Assembly: GCA_035310015.1 (NCBI GenBank)
Contig: DATGEO010000092.1
Span: 1 to 43,143, forward strand
Direction: 5' to 3'
Origin: DATGEO01 sp035310015
Lineage (GTDB): Bacteria; Chloroflexota; Dormibacteria; Dormibacterales; Dormibacteraceae
Length of the DNA stretch: 43,143 bases
The notes beneath the pieces were generated by a model. The model saw only the letters and a list, made by a program, of their open reading frames with translations, was not told where the DNA came from and searched no databases. Positions 29,255 to 37,020 of this stretch are shown here, one piece after another (position 1 is the stretch's first letter; the number at the start of each line of letters is the position of its first letter). The translations under genes and the position numbers were made by a program.

Positions 29255-32200
29255 TCAGGACGGCGTCGCCTGCGCGGCCGGCTGGCGCGCCGCTTCAAAG
29301 ACCGGCCGCGTTCCGACCGGGTAGACGGTGAACTCGCTGCGCGCGAGGAGATCCGTGGCGAGGGCTTCCAGCTCGCGCACCCGCATGTTGGCCCGCATCG
29401 CCTCGCGGATGGAGAGGATGCCCACAGCCGGATGCCGCTTTTCGATCACGTGGCGGAGCATGTTGAGGTGCGCGTTGTCGGGCACTCCCGGCTCGCGAAT
29501 CCGGCGGATCGCGGCGCGCACCGTGGCCTGCGTGCCGTCGATCGCCTCGCCGCGGCCGAAGTCGAACTTGTAGCTGGGGCTCCGGCCCGACACGCGGCGC
29601 TCGCCGCTGAGCTTGATCCACTTCGCGTTGTCCGCGCCTTTGCCCACATCAATGACCAATCGCACCGAGCGGCCGTGGTACTGAAAGCTCGAGCTCATTC
29701 GCGCATAGCTTTCGCGCTGGCCCGTGAGCCCTTCGTGCCGGCCGATGCGCAGCGGTGACTCGGCGTCGAGCACGATGCGGTCGATCGGCGTCAGCAGCGA
29801 GATGATCGCGAACGCGTGGGGGATGAGGTCGGCGATCACGCCGATGTCCGCCGCCGCGCCCGTCAGCGGCTGCTCCTCGAGGATCTCGATCCGGATCTCC
29901 TCGACGCTGTCGAGGAAGTCGCGCAGGGTGCGCTCCTCGGTCAGCAGCATCTGCAGCAGCCGGACCTCGAGCTTGAAGTAGTAGTGGTCGGCGGCGACGA
30001 TCTCGACGCCCCCGGCTGCGGTGTCGAGGAACTCGCGATATTCCTCCGGAGGCGAGCCGAGCGGCTTCTCGATCAGCACGACGTCCGAGAGGTCGTAGTA
30101 GAGCCGCAGCGTCGCAAGGTGGGTCGCCGCGGGCGTGGCGATGTACGTGATGACGTACGAGCTCGACTCCAGCTCTCGCTCGAGCTGCTCGCGCGCGGGC
30201 AGGGACGGCGTGTCCCAGTAGAACGCGTCGCCGTGCTGCACGACCTCGGCGTCCTTGCCGGCGAGCCGCTCTTTGGCGCCCGGCGCATCGCGCTCGACCA
30301 CGTGCGTCCGGAAGTTGAAGAACTGCTTGAGCGTCAGCAGGTGCTGATAGGCCTTCTGGCCCCACTGCCCGAAGCCGATGAGCACGAAATCCTTCTGCAG
30401 GTGGCGCTCCTCTTCCGCCAGGGCGTGCAGGCGCGCGTTCTTGATCGCCACCGCGGCCTGCAGCGCGAGGCCCTGCGCGCGATCGACCTCCTCGGTTGTG
30501 AACGCGTGACGGTGCTCGCGCTCGGCGAGGATCGCCGCCCCGATCGGCTGGCCGTCGGCGACCAGCGGCAGCGCGAGCAGGGAGCGGACGCCGAACGCCT
30601 TCACGTATGCGTGCGGCACCTGCTCGGCGGCCTCGGCGTCTTCGATGACGATGGGCTCGCCGCGGTCGAGCACGTCGAAGAGAAACGACGGCTGCGCCCG
30701 CTCGCCGCGCTGCCGGCGCCAGAGGTCTTCGAGGTCCGACGCGGCGGCGCCGTACCAGCCTTCCCGGTCCTCCTCGTAGAGCGCGATCTGACACATCGAA
30801 GCGTCGACGAGGCGCGCCAGGTTGTGCGCAACCAGCGTCAGCGCCTGGTCGAGGTCGATGGAGGACGCGATGGCGCGGCTGACGTCGGCCGTCAGCGCGA
30901 GCTGCTCGGCGTGGCGCTGCGCCTCTTCGTACAGGCGCGCGGTCTCGACCGCGGTCGCCACCTGCGCGGCGGCCGCGCGCAGCGCCTCGACCTGGCCCCA
31001 GTCCGGACGGCGGTCGTACGAGCGGTGATAGCCGACCTCGAGCACGCCGGTCGCGGGCACGCGCGGATCGGGACCGAAGGGAAGGAAGATGCGGATAAGG
31101 TCGGCGTGACCGCCTTTCTCGAACACCTCGCCCGCGAGCGTGAACGGCGGGGCGGACGATTCGACGCCGTTGGCGCCATCGCCCAGCACCACCACAGCCA
31201 CATGCCCGATCACCGCGCCGGTGCTCCTGACCACCGGCACCTCGGTCCACGCCGACTCGCCCGGGATGGCCCCGGTGACGACGTCGCCTCGGTCGTAGCC
31301 GCCGCCCTTCGGCAGCGAGCCGACGATGACCGTATGCCACGTCTTCGCGACGTACACCAGCACGTCGTCGGGCGCGAGCTCGCGATCTTGCTCCAGCGCC
31401 CAGCGGGGTACGCGCTTCGGTCCGCGGCCCGATCCGCCTGACGCGCTCTCGGTCGCCTCGATGGCGGCGGCCGTCGCCGCGCCCGCGGCGAGGCGAACGG
31501 TCGAGCCCTCGTCGGACCCGGCACCAAGCAGGTAGACGGTCGCGAAGTTGAAATCGAACTCAGGCACGGAAGCGTCGGTGAGGTGGCCGACGACCGCCTC
31601 GATGACGTCCTTGCGACTCGCGCCGGGTCGCAGCATCGCGGTGGTCATGTCCCCCAGTGCGCCAAGCAGCCGGTTGCTGTGCTCGAGGCCGTCGATGAGT
31701 CGCTGGCTCGCGAGCGCGCCGCCGATGAGCTCCGCGCCCGCGCGCAGCAGCACGTCGGTGGCCGGCGCGCGGCGGACCGTGGCGAGGCGGTCGCGACTCA
31801 TCACGAGCAGATAGCCGTGCGGCTCGCGGGTGCTGCCGAGCGCGTAGGTCGCGATCGGGTGCAGGTCGGCGGTCTCGGTCACCGCGCCGACCGCGTCGCT
31901 CAGCGCCGACTCCCAGCTGGAGTGGCCCGCGCGCTCGACGCGCACCGGCGCGGCGATCGGCGCATGCGCGGTGACCAGCTCGAGCGACGTGCGGTGTGGC
32001 GCGAACTGATAGATGGCAGCGGCGTCGAGCTCGCTCGCGAGCAGAAGGTCCGCGAGCGCGATGGACAGGATGCGGCGCAGCTCTCTGATGTCGCTTCGGG
32101 CGTCACCCGCGGGCTCGCTGAGCAGCGACGTCAGCCGGCCGAGGCCGTCGAGCGCGGCGCGTCCCGCCGCGGCGAGCGCGGCTTCGATGGTGACCGCGGA

Positions 32201-32689
32201 AGCCGCAGCCAGCTCCTCGAGGTCCGCGACGCGCGCGTCGTCGGGCTCATTCGCGCGCGTGCGGTAGTTGAGGTAGATGAAGCCGAGCATCCGCTCGCCC
32301 GCGAGCAGCGGCAGCCCGATGGTCGTCTGCACCTGGTAGCGGCGGATGAACGTGCTGTCGATCTGCGCCGGCGCATCGCGCGCCACGAGCCGCTGGCGCG
32401 TCACCGTGAGCCAGACCGTCGACCCGTAGTTGTGAACGCCGAGGTCGGCCGGCGCCTTGCCCTGTGCGGCGTCGCTCGCGTAGCGCGCAAGCTGCTCGCT
32501 CATGTCGGTCAGCGAGTCGAGAAGGCTCTCCTGCGGCTGTCCGGCGGCGAAGGGCGCAAAGTATCTTCGCCCCGACTCGTCATACAGGAAGATGGACACG
32601 ATGTCCGCCTTCGAAGCCTGCTGCATCTCGGCGACGATGCCGCGAAGCGCGGTCGCCAGACCGGTTGCCCGTTGCGGGGTTTGGCGCAT
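29255..32689 (-). CDS. Multi-GAF sensor fused to a Gfo/Idh- or Zwf-like dehydrogenase
   Basis: 1144 residues. Residues about 1-765 are repeated GAF-type sensor modules: QASKADIVSIFLYDESG (first), SELDAAAIYQFAP (second), a long third region near 350-620, and ASMCQIALYEEDREGWY with VRSLLALPLVADGQPIG (fourth). Around 766 a Rossmann domain starts, FVLIGFGQWGQKAY, followed by VLIEKPLGSPPEEYREFL (the EKP motif) and VAADHYYFKLEVRLLQMLL, which recalls DHYLGK of glucose-6-phosphate dehydrogenase. It is therefore a sensor-regulated NAD(P)-dependent sugar dehydrogenase by inference. The frame is continuous with no frameshift, and nothing like histidine kinase or cyclase output is present. It overlaps the GH2 start region by a few bases. 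Confidence 0.8.
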   Translation of the reverse strand: MRQTPQRATGLATALRGIVAEMQQASKADIVSIFLYDESGRRYFAPFAAGQPQESLLDSLTDMSEQLARYASDAAQGKAPADLGVHNYGSTVWLTVTRQRLVARDAPAQIDSTFIRRYQVQTTIGLPLLAGERMLGFIYLNYRTRANEPDDARVADLEELAAASAVTIEAALAAAGRAALDGLGRLTSLLSEPAGDARSDIRELRRILSIALADLLLASELDAAAIYQFAPHRTSLELVTAHAPIAAPVRVERAGHSSWESALSDAVGAVTETADLHPIATYALGSTREPHGYLLVMSRDRLATVRRAPATDVLLRAGAELIGGALASQRLIDGLEHSNRLLGALGDMTTAMLRPGASRKDVIEAVVGHLTDASVPEFDFNFATVYLLGAGSDEGSTVRLAAGAATAAAIEATESASGGSGRGPKRVPRWALEQDRELAPDDVLVYVAKTWHTVIVGSLPKGGGYDRGDVVTGAIPGESAWTEVPVVRSTGAVIGHVAVVVLGDGANGVESSAPPFTLAGEVFEKGGHADLIRIFLPFGPDPRVPATGVLEVGYHRSYDRRPDWGQVEALRAAAAQVATAVETARLYEEAQRHAEQLALTADVSRAIASSIDLDQALTLVAHNLARLVDASMCQIALYEEDREGWYGAAASDLEDLWRRQRGERAQPSFLFDVLDRGEPIVIEDAEAAEQVPHAYVKAFGVRSLLALPLVADGQPIGAAILAEREHRHAFTTEEVDRAQGLALQAAVAIKNARLHALAEEERHLQKDFVLIGFGQWGQKAYQHLLTLKQFFNFRTHVVERDAPGAKERLAGKDAEVVQHGDAFYWDTPSLPAREQLERELESSSYVITYIATPAATHLATLRLYYDLSDVVLIEKPLGSPPEEYREFLDTAAGGVEIVAADHYYFKLEVRLLQMLLTEERTLRDFLDSVEEIRIEILEEQPLTGAAADIGVIADLIPHAFAIISLLTPIDRIVLDAESPLRIGRHEGLTGQRESYARMSSSFQYHGRSVRLVIDVGKGADNAKWIKLSGERRVSGRSPSYKFDFGRGEAIDGTQATVRAAIRRIREPGVPDNAHLNMLRHVIEKRHPAVGILSIREAMRANMRVRELEALATDLLARSEFTVYPVGTRPVFEAARQPAAQATPS

Positions 32690-34383
32690 CCACCCGCATC
32701 ATAGGTCTCGCTCCGACGCTTAACCCACCAGGCGCGCCGCGTCCGGAATATCCGCGTCCCCGGCTGCGCCGGCGGGACTGGGTGAACCTCAACGGCGAGT
32801 GGGAATTCGGCCTCGGCGAGACGCGCGTGTTCGACCGCCGGATCCTGGTTCCGTTCTGCCCGCAGGCCGAGCTGTCCGGGATCGGCGAACGGATCGAGGA
32901 GGACATCCTTTGGTACCGGCGACGATTCGACTGGTCCACCTCGGGGCGCGCGGTGCTGCACTTCGGCGCGGTCGACTACCGCGCGACGGTGTGGGTGAAC
33001 GGGGAGGAGGTGGCCGCGCACGAAGGCGGGCACACGCCGTTTTCCGCCGACGTCACCGCTTTCGTGCGCGAGCAGGACAACGAGCTGGTCGTGCGCGCGG
33101 AAGACCCGCTCAGCGACCGCACCATCCCGCGCGGCAAGCAGTACTGGAAGAAGAGATCCGAGGGCATCTTCTACACGCCGACGAGCGGCATCTGGCAGAC
33201 CGTGTGGCTCGAGCCGCTGCCCGAGCGTCGGCTCGGCGAGATCCGCGTCCGGCCCGATCCCGCGGAGTGGGCGGTCGAGCTCGACGTGGAAGGCGAGGGA
33301 CGCAAGGAGATCGCGATCACGCTCGAGGGCCGCGAGGTCGGGCACTGGCGCGGGTCAGACGATTCCGCGCGCGTCCACCTCGAGGAGGTCGTCGCGTGGA
33401 GCCCGGAATCACCACACCTCTACGCGGTCGAGGTCACGCTCTTCGACCGCGCCGGCCGGCCCGCGGATCACATCTCGACGTATTTCGCGCTGCGCACGGT
33501 CGGCGTCGCGGAGGGAAGGTTCATGCTCAACGGCGAGCCGTACGTGCCGCGGCTGGTGCTGGACCAGGGCTACTTTCCGGGCGGTTTGCTGACCGCGGCC
33601 GACGATCGCGACCTGAGGCGCGACATCGAGCTGGCGAAGGCCATGGGCTTCAACGGCGCGCGCAAGCATCAGAAGGTCGAGGATCCGCGGTGGCTGTACT
33701 GGGCGGACGTACTCGGCTTCCTCGTGTGGGGCGAGATGCCGGCCTTTCATCAGGACACGCATGAAGCCGAGCGCCGGCTGGAGATCGAATGGGAGGACGC
33801 CGTACGCAGGGACCTTGCGCACCCATGCGTCGTGACGTGGGCGCCGATGAACGAGAGCTTTGGCCTCCAGGACACGGATCCCGAGGCCGAGGCGCGTCTG
33901 CTCGAGCGCGTCTACCGGCGGACGAAGGAGCTCGACGGCTCGCGGCCGGTCGTCAGCAACGATGGCTGGGAGCACACCCAGACCGATATCTGCACGATCC
34001 ACGACTACAACCCACCGCACGTGCTGCGCCGGCGCTACCGCGGCTTGAAGACCGCGTTCGACCCGGCCGCCCACCCGCGTCCTCTGTACATGTCCGGACA
34101 CGAGTACTCGGGCGAGCCGGTGATGGTGACCGAGTTCGGCGGCGTCGCGCTTACCGGGTCGGCCGGGTTCGGCTGGCTCGAGGCAACCGGGCAGGAGGGT
34201 CTGCTGTCGACCTACCGGGAGCTGGTCGAAGCGCTGATGGACGAGGGACCGGTCGAAGGCTTCTGCTACACCCAGCTGACCGACGTGGAGCAGGAGCAGA
34301 ACGGGCTGCTCACCTTCGACCGGAAGCCCAAGGTCAACCCCGAGCTGCTGCGCGCGGTGACTACGACCCCGAAACGACCGTGA
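32665..34383 (+). CDS. Glycoside hydrolase family 2 (beta-galactosidase/glucuronidase-like)
   Basis: About 570-residue GH2 enzyme: sugar-binding domain (RRDWVNLNGEWEFGLGE, VDYRATVWVNGEEVAAHEGGHTPF), immunoglobulin-like domain, and TIM barrel. The acid/base is in VTWAPMNESFG (NE pair) and the nucleophile Glu in VMVTEFGGVAL. It has no signal peptide, so it should act on imported oligosaccharide in the cytosol. The start is uncertain: the conserved PRPEYPRP region precedes GTG 32782, so TTG 32665 was chosen, although it overlaps the divergent gene's start; ATC/ATA near 32698-32703 are other options. Exact glycoside unknown. Confidence 0.82.
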   Translation: MPVAGFGASTRIIGLAPTLNPPGAPRPEYPRPRLRRRDWVNLNGEWEFGLGETRVFDRRILVPFCPQAELSGIGERIEEDILWYRRRFDWSTSGRAVLHFGAVDYRATVWVNGEEVAAHEGGHTPFSADVTAFVREQDNELVVRAEDPLSDRTIPRGKQYWKKRSEGIFYTPTSGIWQTVWLEPLPERRLGEIRVRPDPAEWAVELDVEGEGRKEIAITLEGREVGHWRGSDDSARVHLEEVVAWSPESPHLYAVEVTLFDRAGRPADHISTYFALRTVGVAEGRFMLNGEPYVPRLVLDQGYFPGGLLTAADDRDLRRDIELAKAMGFNGARKHQKVEDPRWLYWADVLGFLVWGEMPAFHQDTHEAERRLEIEWEDAVRRDLAHPCVVTWAPMNESFGLQDTDPEAEARLLERVYRRTKELDGSRPVVSNDGWEHTQTDICTIHDYNPPHVLRRRYRGLKTAFDPAAHPRPLYMSGHEYSGEPVMVTEFGGVALTGSAGFGWLEATGQEGLLSTYRELVEALMDEGPVEGFCYTQLTDVEQEQNGLLTFDRKPKVNPELLRAVTTTPKRP

Positions 34384-34552
34384 TGGTCGTTCTGCCGTCG
34401 AGCCGGTCGGCCAGGTTGCGCAGCCGGACCGCCACCAGGCGCGCCATCGAAGGCCGGGGCCGCCAGGCGTGCAGGCGCGAGTGCTCGTCGGCGCGGCGCG
34501 ACAGCTCGCGGTGCCGATCCAGCATCCAGTTCTCCAGGGAATAGCGGTCCAT
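34361..34552 (-). CDS. Small basic protein from a strong leaderless promoter
   Basis: 63 residues, MDRYSLENWMLDRHRELSRR at the start, rich in Arg, with a Trp-containing amphipathic N-terminal helix. An in-frame ATG at 34558 would abut the -10 and cannot be in the mRNA, so 34552 is preferred. It has its own near-consensus promoter and overlaps the 3' end of the GH2 gene by 23 bp. Family not recognised; function unknown. Divergent from the ArsR regulator, which may control it. Confidence 0.55.
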   Translation of the reverse strand: MDRYSLENWMLDRHRELSRRADEHSRLHAWRPRPSMARLVAVRLRNLADRLDGRTTITVVSGS

Positions 34553-34559
34553 GGCCATG

Positions 34560-34590
34560 ATTATAGAGGTTTGGCTCTGGCCGTAGTCAA
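34560..34590 (-). promoter_or_regulatory. Near-consensus promoter for a leaderless small gene
   Basis: On the minus strand TTGACT (34585-34590) and a perfect TATAAT (34560-34565) are 19 bp apart. The predicted start of RNA is at about 34552, coinciding with the ATG. Confidence 0.65.
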
Positions 34591-34597
34591 TAGCCTA

Positions 34598-34640
34598 TTG
34601 CAAAGCCGAGTATCGCCCGTTAATATAGGTATCGACCTAT
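34598..34640 (+). promoter_or_regulatory. Promoter and palindromic operator of the ArsR gene
   Basis: TTGCAA (34598-34603), 17-bp spacer, TAATAT (34621-34626). A 6-bp-arm palindrome ATAGGT-ATCG-ACCTAT (34625-34640) overlaps the -10 and the start codon, a good place for autorepression. Confidence 0.6.
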
Positions 34641-35634
34641 GCCAATGATCTCGGACGGTTCCCGGGCGGGTGCCATCGAGGTGCGTCCGTCGGCTGCGCT
34701 CGAGCTCATGTGGGTCTTTCACGACTGCGAGGCGGGGCACAGCCTCGAGGGTCCCCTCTCATCTCTGGAGGGCCTGCGCACCGAACGCGGGCAGGAGTTC
34801 AGGGAGTTCTGGGACGACGGCGTGCGCGGGTTCACCGAGCTGGTGGTGCTCGCGCAGCGCAGCGGGACGCTCTTCGACCTGGATCTCGAGCGCTTCTTCG
34901 CCGAGCTCGACCAGGCGGCCTTGAGCGACCAGCCGAGCCCGTCGCTCCTCTCCGAGACGCCCTTCGAGCGGCGCGCCCTCGAAGCGAGGCTCCGGCGGCT
35001 GCGGACGGAGGCCGGCGTGCGGGCGGACTACAAGCAGCTGCTGCGTGACGCCTGGGACCATGTCCTTCCCGAGTGGGAGGCGCTTGGCCGGCCCGCGGTG
35101 GTCAAGGCGGCGACCGACTGGCGGAGCCGGCTCGACCGGGGCGACAGCTTCCGCTCCCTGCTCGAGCGCCCTCGCATCTGGCCTGGCCGCCCGGAGATCG
35201 AGGATCTGGCCGACGGGGCCGCCGCCGAGGGCCGGCTGGTGATGTCGCCGGGCTGGTTCTACGGCGTGGTCCACCTGGTCGAGCTCGACGGCACGGTGCT
35301 GCTGGGCCGCAGGCTGCGCACCTCGGATGAGGCCGTCGCGCGACAGCAGATCTCGCAGGCGGTCGCGGCCAAGATGCGAGCCCTGGCGGATCCCACCCGG
35401 CTCGCCATCCTGCTGTGGCTCGCGTCGCATCCATCCTCGATCACCGAGGTAGCCCGGCAGTTCAAGCTGTCGCAGCCGACCGTCAGCGCCCACGTCCAGC
35501 TGCTCCGCGAGTCCGACCTCATCGAGGAGAAGCAGACCGGCCGCAGCTCGACCCTCACCGTCACCGAGCGCCGGGTGAAGGACCTGCTCTCGGTGGTGGA
35601 GGAAGCGCTGCTCCGCCAGTTCCCGGCCGACTGA
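34639..35634 (+). CDS. ArsR-family transcriptional regulator with long N-terminal domain
   Basis: 331 residues. The C-terminal 90 form an ArsR winged helix: AVAAKMRALADPTRLAILLWL, SITEVARQFKLSQPTVSAHVQLLRESDLIEEKQTGRSSTLTV. Residues 1-230 form a helical domain of the kind seen in large actinobacterial ArsR-like regulators (DUF5937 type), without an obvious metal Cys box. The start is nearly leaderless (6 nt after the predicted RNA start). Likely autoregulated through the palindrome, and possibly a regulator of the divergent 63-residue protein. Confidence 0.75.
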   Translation: MPMISDGSRAGAIEVRPSAALELMWVFHDCEAGHSLEGPLSSLEGLRTERGQEFREFWDDGVRGFTELVVLAQRSGTLFDLDLERFFAELDQAALSDQPSPSLLSETPFERRALEARLRRLRTEAGVRADYKQLLRDAWDHVLPEWEALGRPAVVKAATDWRSRLDRGDSFRSLLERPRIWPGRPEIEDLADGAAAEGRLVMSPGWFYGVVHLVELDGTVLLGRRLRTSDEAVARQQISQAVAAKMRALADPTRLAILLWLASHPSSITEVARQFKLSQPTVSAHVQLLRESDLIEEKQTGRSSTLTVTERRVKDLLSVVEEALLRQFPAD

Positions 35635-35663
35635 GCCGGTCGGCGGCCGATCAAAGACGAAAC

Positions 35664-35723
35664 TTGACAACCGTTAAGAGCGGCCGTACGATCGCCCCTA
35701 AACCGATTTACTAAATCGGTTTA
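35664..35723 (+). promoter_or_regulatory. lacI-type promoter with perfect operator
   Basis: TTGACA (35664-35669), 17-bp spacer, TACGAT (35687-35692). Directly downstream, at the expected RNA start, lies TAAACCGATTT (35699-35709), spacer ACT, AAATCGGTTTA (35713-35723), an 11-bp-arm perfect palindrome. The placement fits autorepression by the LacI protein. Confidence 0.75.
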
Positions 35724-35829
35724 ACCCTGGTGGATCTTGGTCCAGCCGCGCCGGCTGCCCAGCCGGCCTTCGCGAGGTGCTTTGCGTGGAGCCTGGAGCC
35801 AGCCCCTGGAAGCGGATGGGACCCACCGC

Positions 35830-36879
35830 GTGAGCAGGGTCACCATTGCCGACGTCGCCGTGGCCGCCGGCGTCTCGAAGACCGCCGTCTCCTTCGCCTT
35901 CAACAACCCGGAGAAGCTCGGCCACGCCACCGTCGAGCGCGTGCTCCAGGTGGCCGACGGGCTCGGCTACGCGCCGCACCCCGCCGCTCGCGCGCTGTCC
36001 CTGCGCCGCAGCGGAACCATCGGGGTGCTCATCCCCCAGCGCCTGAGCACCGTGTTCGCGAACCCCTTCCTCGCCGAGCTGCTGCAGGGTCTCGGCGAGC
36101 TCTGCGAGAAGCACGACCTCTCGGTGCTGCTCGTGCCGCCGCTCGACGGGTCGCTCGAGGGCGCCATCCGCCAGGCGTCGGTCGACGGCTTCGTCAGCCT
36201 CGGCCTCAGCCCTGACGACCGCGCGCTCGAGACCCTCGACCGCCTGGGCATCCCGACGGTGCTGGTCGACTCCGACAGCGCGCCGAACCATCCGGCGGTC
36301 AACGTCGACGACGCCCACGGGGCGGAGGAGGCGGCGCGGCACCTGCTCGGGCTGGGCCACCGCCGGCTCGCGATCATCGTGCTGCCGCCCACGCGCGCGC
36401 AGTCAGGACTCACGCCCGCCGCGGCGCGCCGCCTCGACGGCTACCGGCGCGCGCTGGACGCGGCCCCGGTGCCGCCGCCGCACCTCGTAACCGCCGGCGT
36501 GACCATGTCGGCCGGTGCGCGCGCGTTCGACGCGCTGCCGAAGGGCAAGGAGCGGCCGACCGCCGTGCTCGCGATGAGCGACATGGCGGCGATCGGCATC
36601 ATGTCCGCCGCCCAGGCAGCGGGGTTGCGGGTTCCGGACGACCTGTCGGTCGTCGGCTACGACGACATTCCGATGGCCGGCTACACCAGCCCCGCGCTCA
36701 CCACCGTGCACCAGCCCATCGTCGAAAAGGGACGGGTCGCGGTGAGGCTTCTGATCCAGCGGCTGCAGGGCAGGGCGATCGATTCGCCACCGCCTCTCAA
36801 GACCAAACTGGTCGTGCGTTCGTCGACGTCACGCCCTGGCACGGCTGGGCACAAGGAGGTGGTCGGCGATACGGATTGA
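35830..36879 (+). CDS. LacI-family transcriptional regulator
   Basis: 349 residues. The N-terminal helix-turn-helix is RVTIADVAVAAGVSKTAVSFAFNN with the hinge helix HPAARALSLRRSG, then a periplasmic-binding-like effector domain (GTIGVLIPQRLS, VDGFVSLGLS, AVLAMSDMAAIGIMSAAQAAGLRVPDDLSVVGYDDIPMA). The GTG at 35830 starts at the standard family position, leaving a 130-nt 5' leader after the promoter. It lies directly before the sugar ABC operon on the same strand and probably represses both, with the imported sugar as inducer. The sugar is not identifiable. Confidence 0.88.
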   Translation: MSRVTIADVAVAAGVSKTAVSFAFNNPEKLGHATVERVLQVADGLGYAPHPAARALSLRRSGTIGVLIPQRLSTVFANPFLAELLQGLGELCEKHDLSVLLVPPLDGSLEGAIRQASVDGFVSLGLSPDDRALETLDRLGIPTVLVDSDSAPNHPAVNVDDAHGAEEAARHLLGLGHRRLAIIVLPPTRAQSGLTPAAARRLDGYRRALDAAPVPPPHLVTAGVTMSAGARAFDALPKGKERPTAVLAMSDMAAIGIMSAAQAAGLRVPDDLSVVGYDDIPMAGYTSPALTTVHQPIVEKGRVAVRLLIQRLQGRAIDSPPPLKTKLVVRSSTSRPGTAGHKEVVGDTD

Positions 36880-36914
36880 CCATGTCCCTGGTCGTTGGGC
36901 CTGAGTTTCGCCGT

Positions 36915-36951
36915 CAGCCGATTTGCCAAAAGGAGTGAGGACTATCAGAAT
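36915..36951 (+). promoter_or_regulatory. Candidate promoter/half-operator of the sugar ABC operon
   Basis: CCGATTT-GCC-AAA (36918-36930) repeats the left half and center of the LacI operator, with a degraded right half (AGG). It overlaps a -35-like TTGCCA (36923-36928) that is 17 bp from CAGAAT (36946-36951). A 70-nt leader follows with palindromes GATAC/GTATC (36971-36982) and CGGAAG-G-CTTCCG (36982-36994). Confidence 0.4.
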
Positions 36952-37020
36952 GAAATTCAGATCACAGTCGGATACGTGTATCGGAAGGCTTCCGGCTTTC
37001 CGAGTGTGGGGGTTTACAAC

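Noticed and set aside
27084..29324. A 746-codon plus-strand open frame opposite the debranching gene, and similar long antisense frames (for example 542-1837, 29816-31441, 41347-42984)
   Set aside because: They lie antisense to genes with clear motifs, show Arg/Ala/Gly/Asp-rich shadow composition and no family signatures; GC-rich codon use opens such frames by default.
32464..32664. GTG at 32464 as the start of the GH2 enzyme
   Set aside because: It would add about 67 Arg/Ser-rich residues antisense to the 5' part of the GAF gene, with no similarity to GH2 N-termini.
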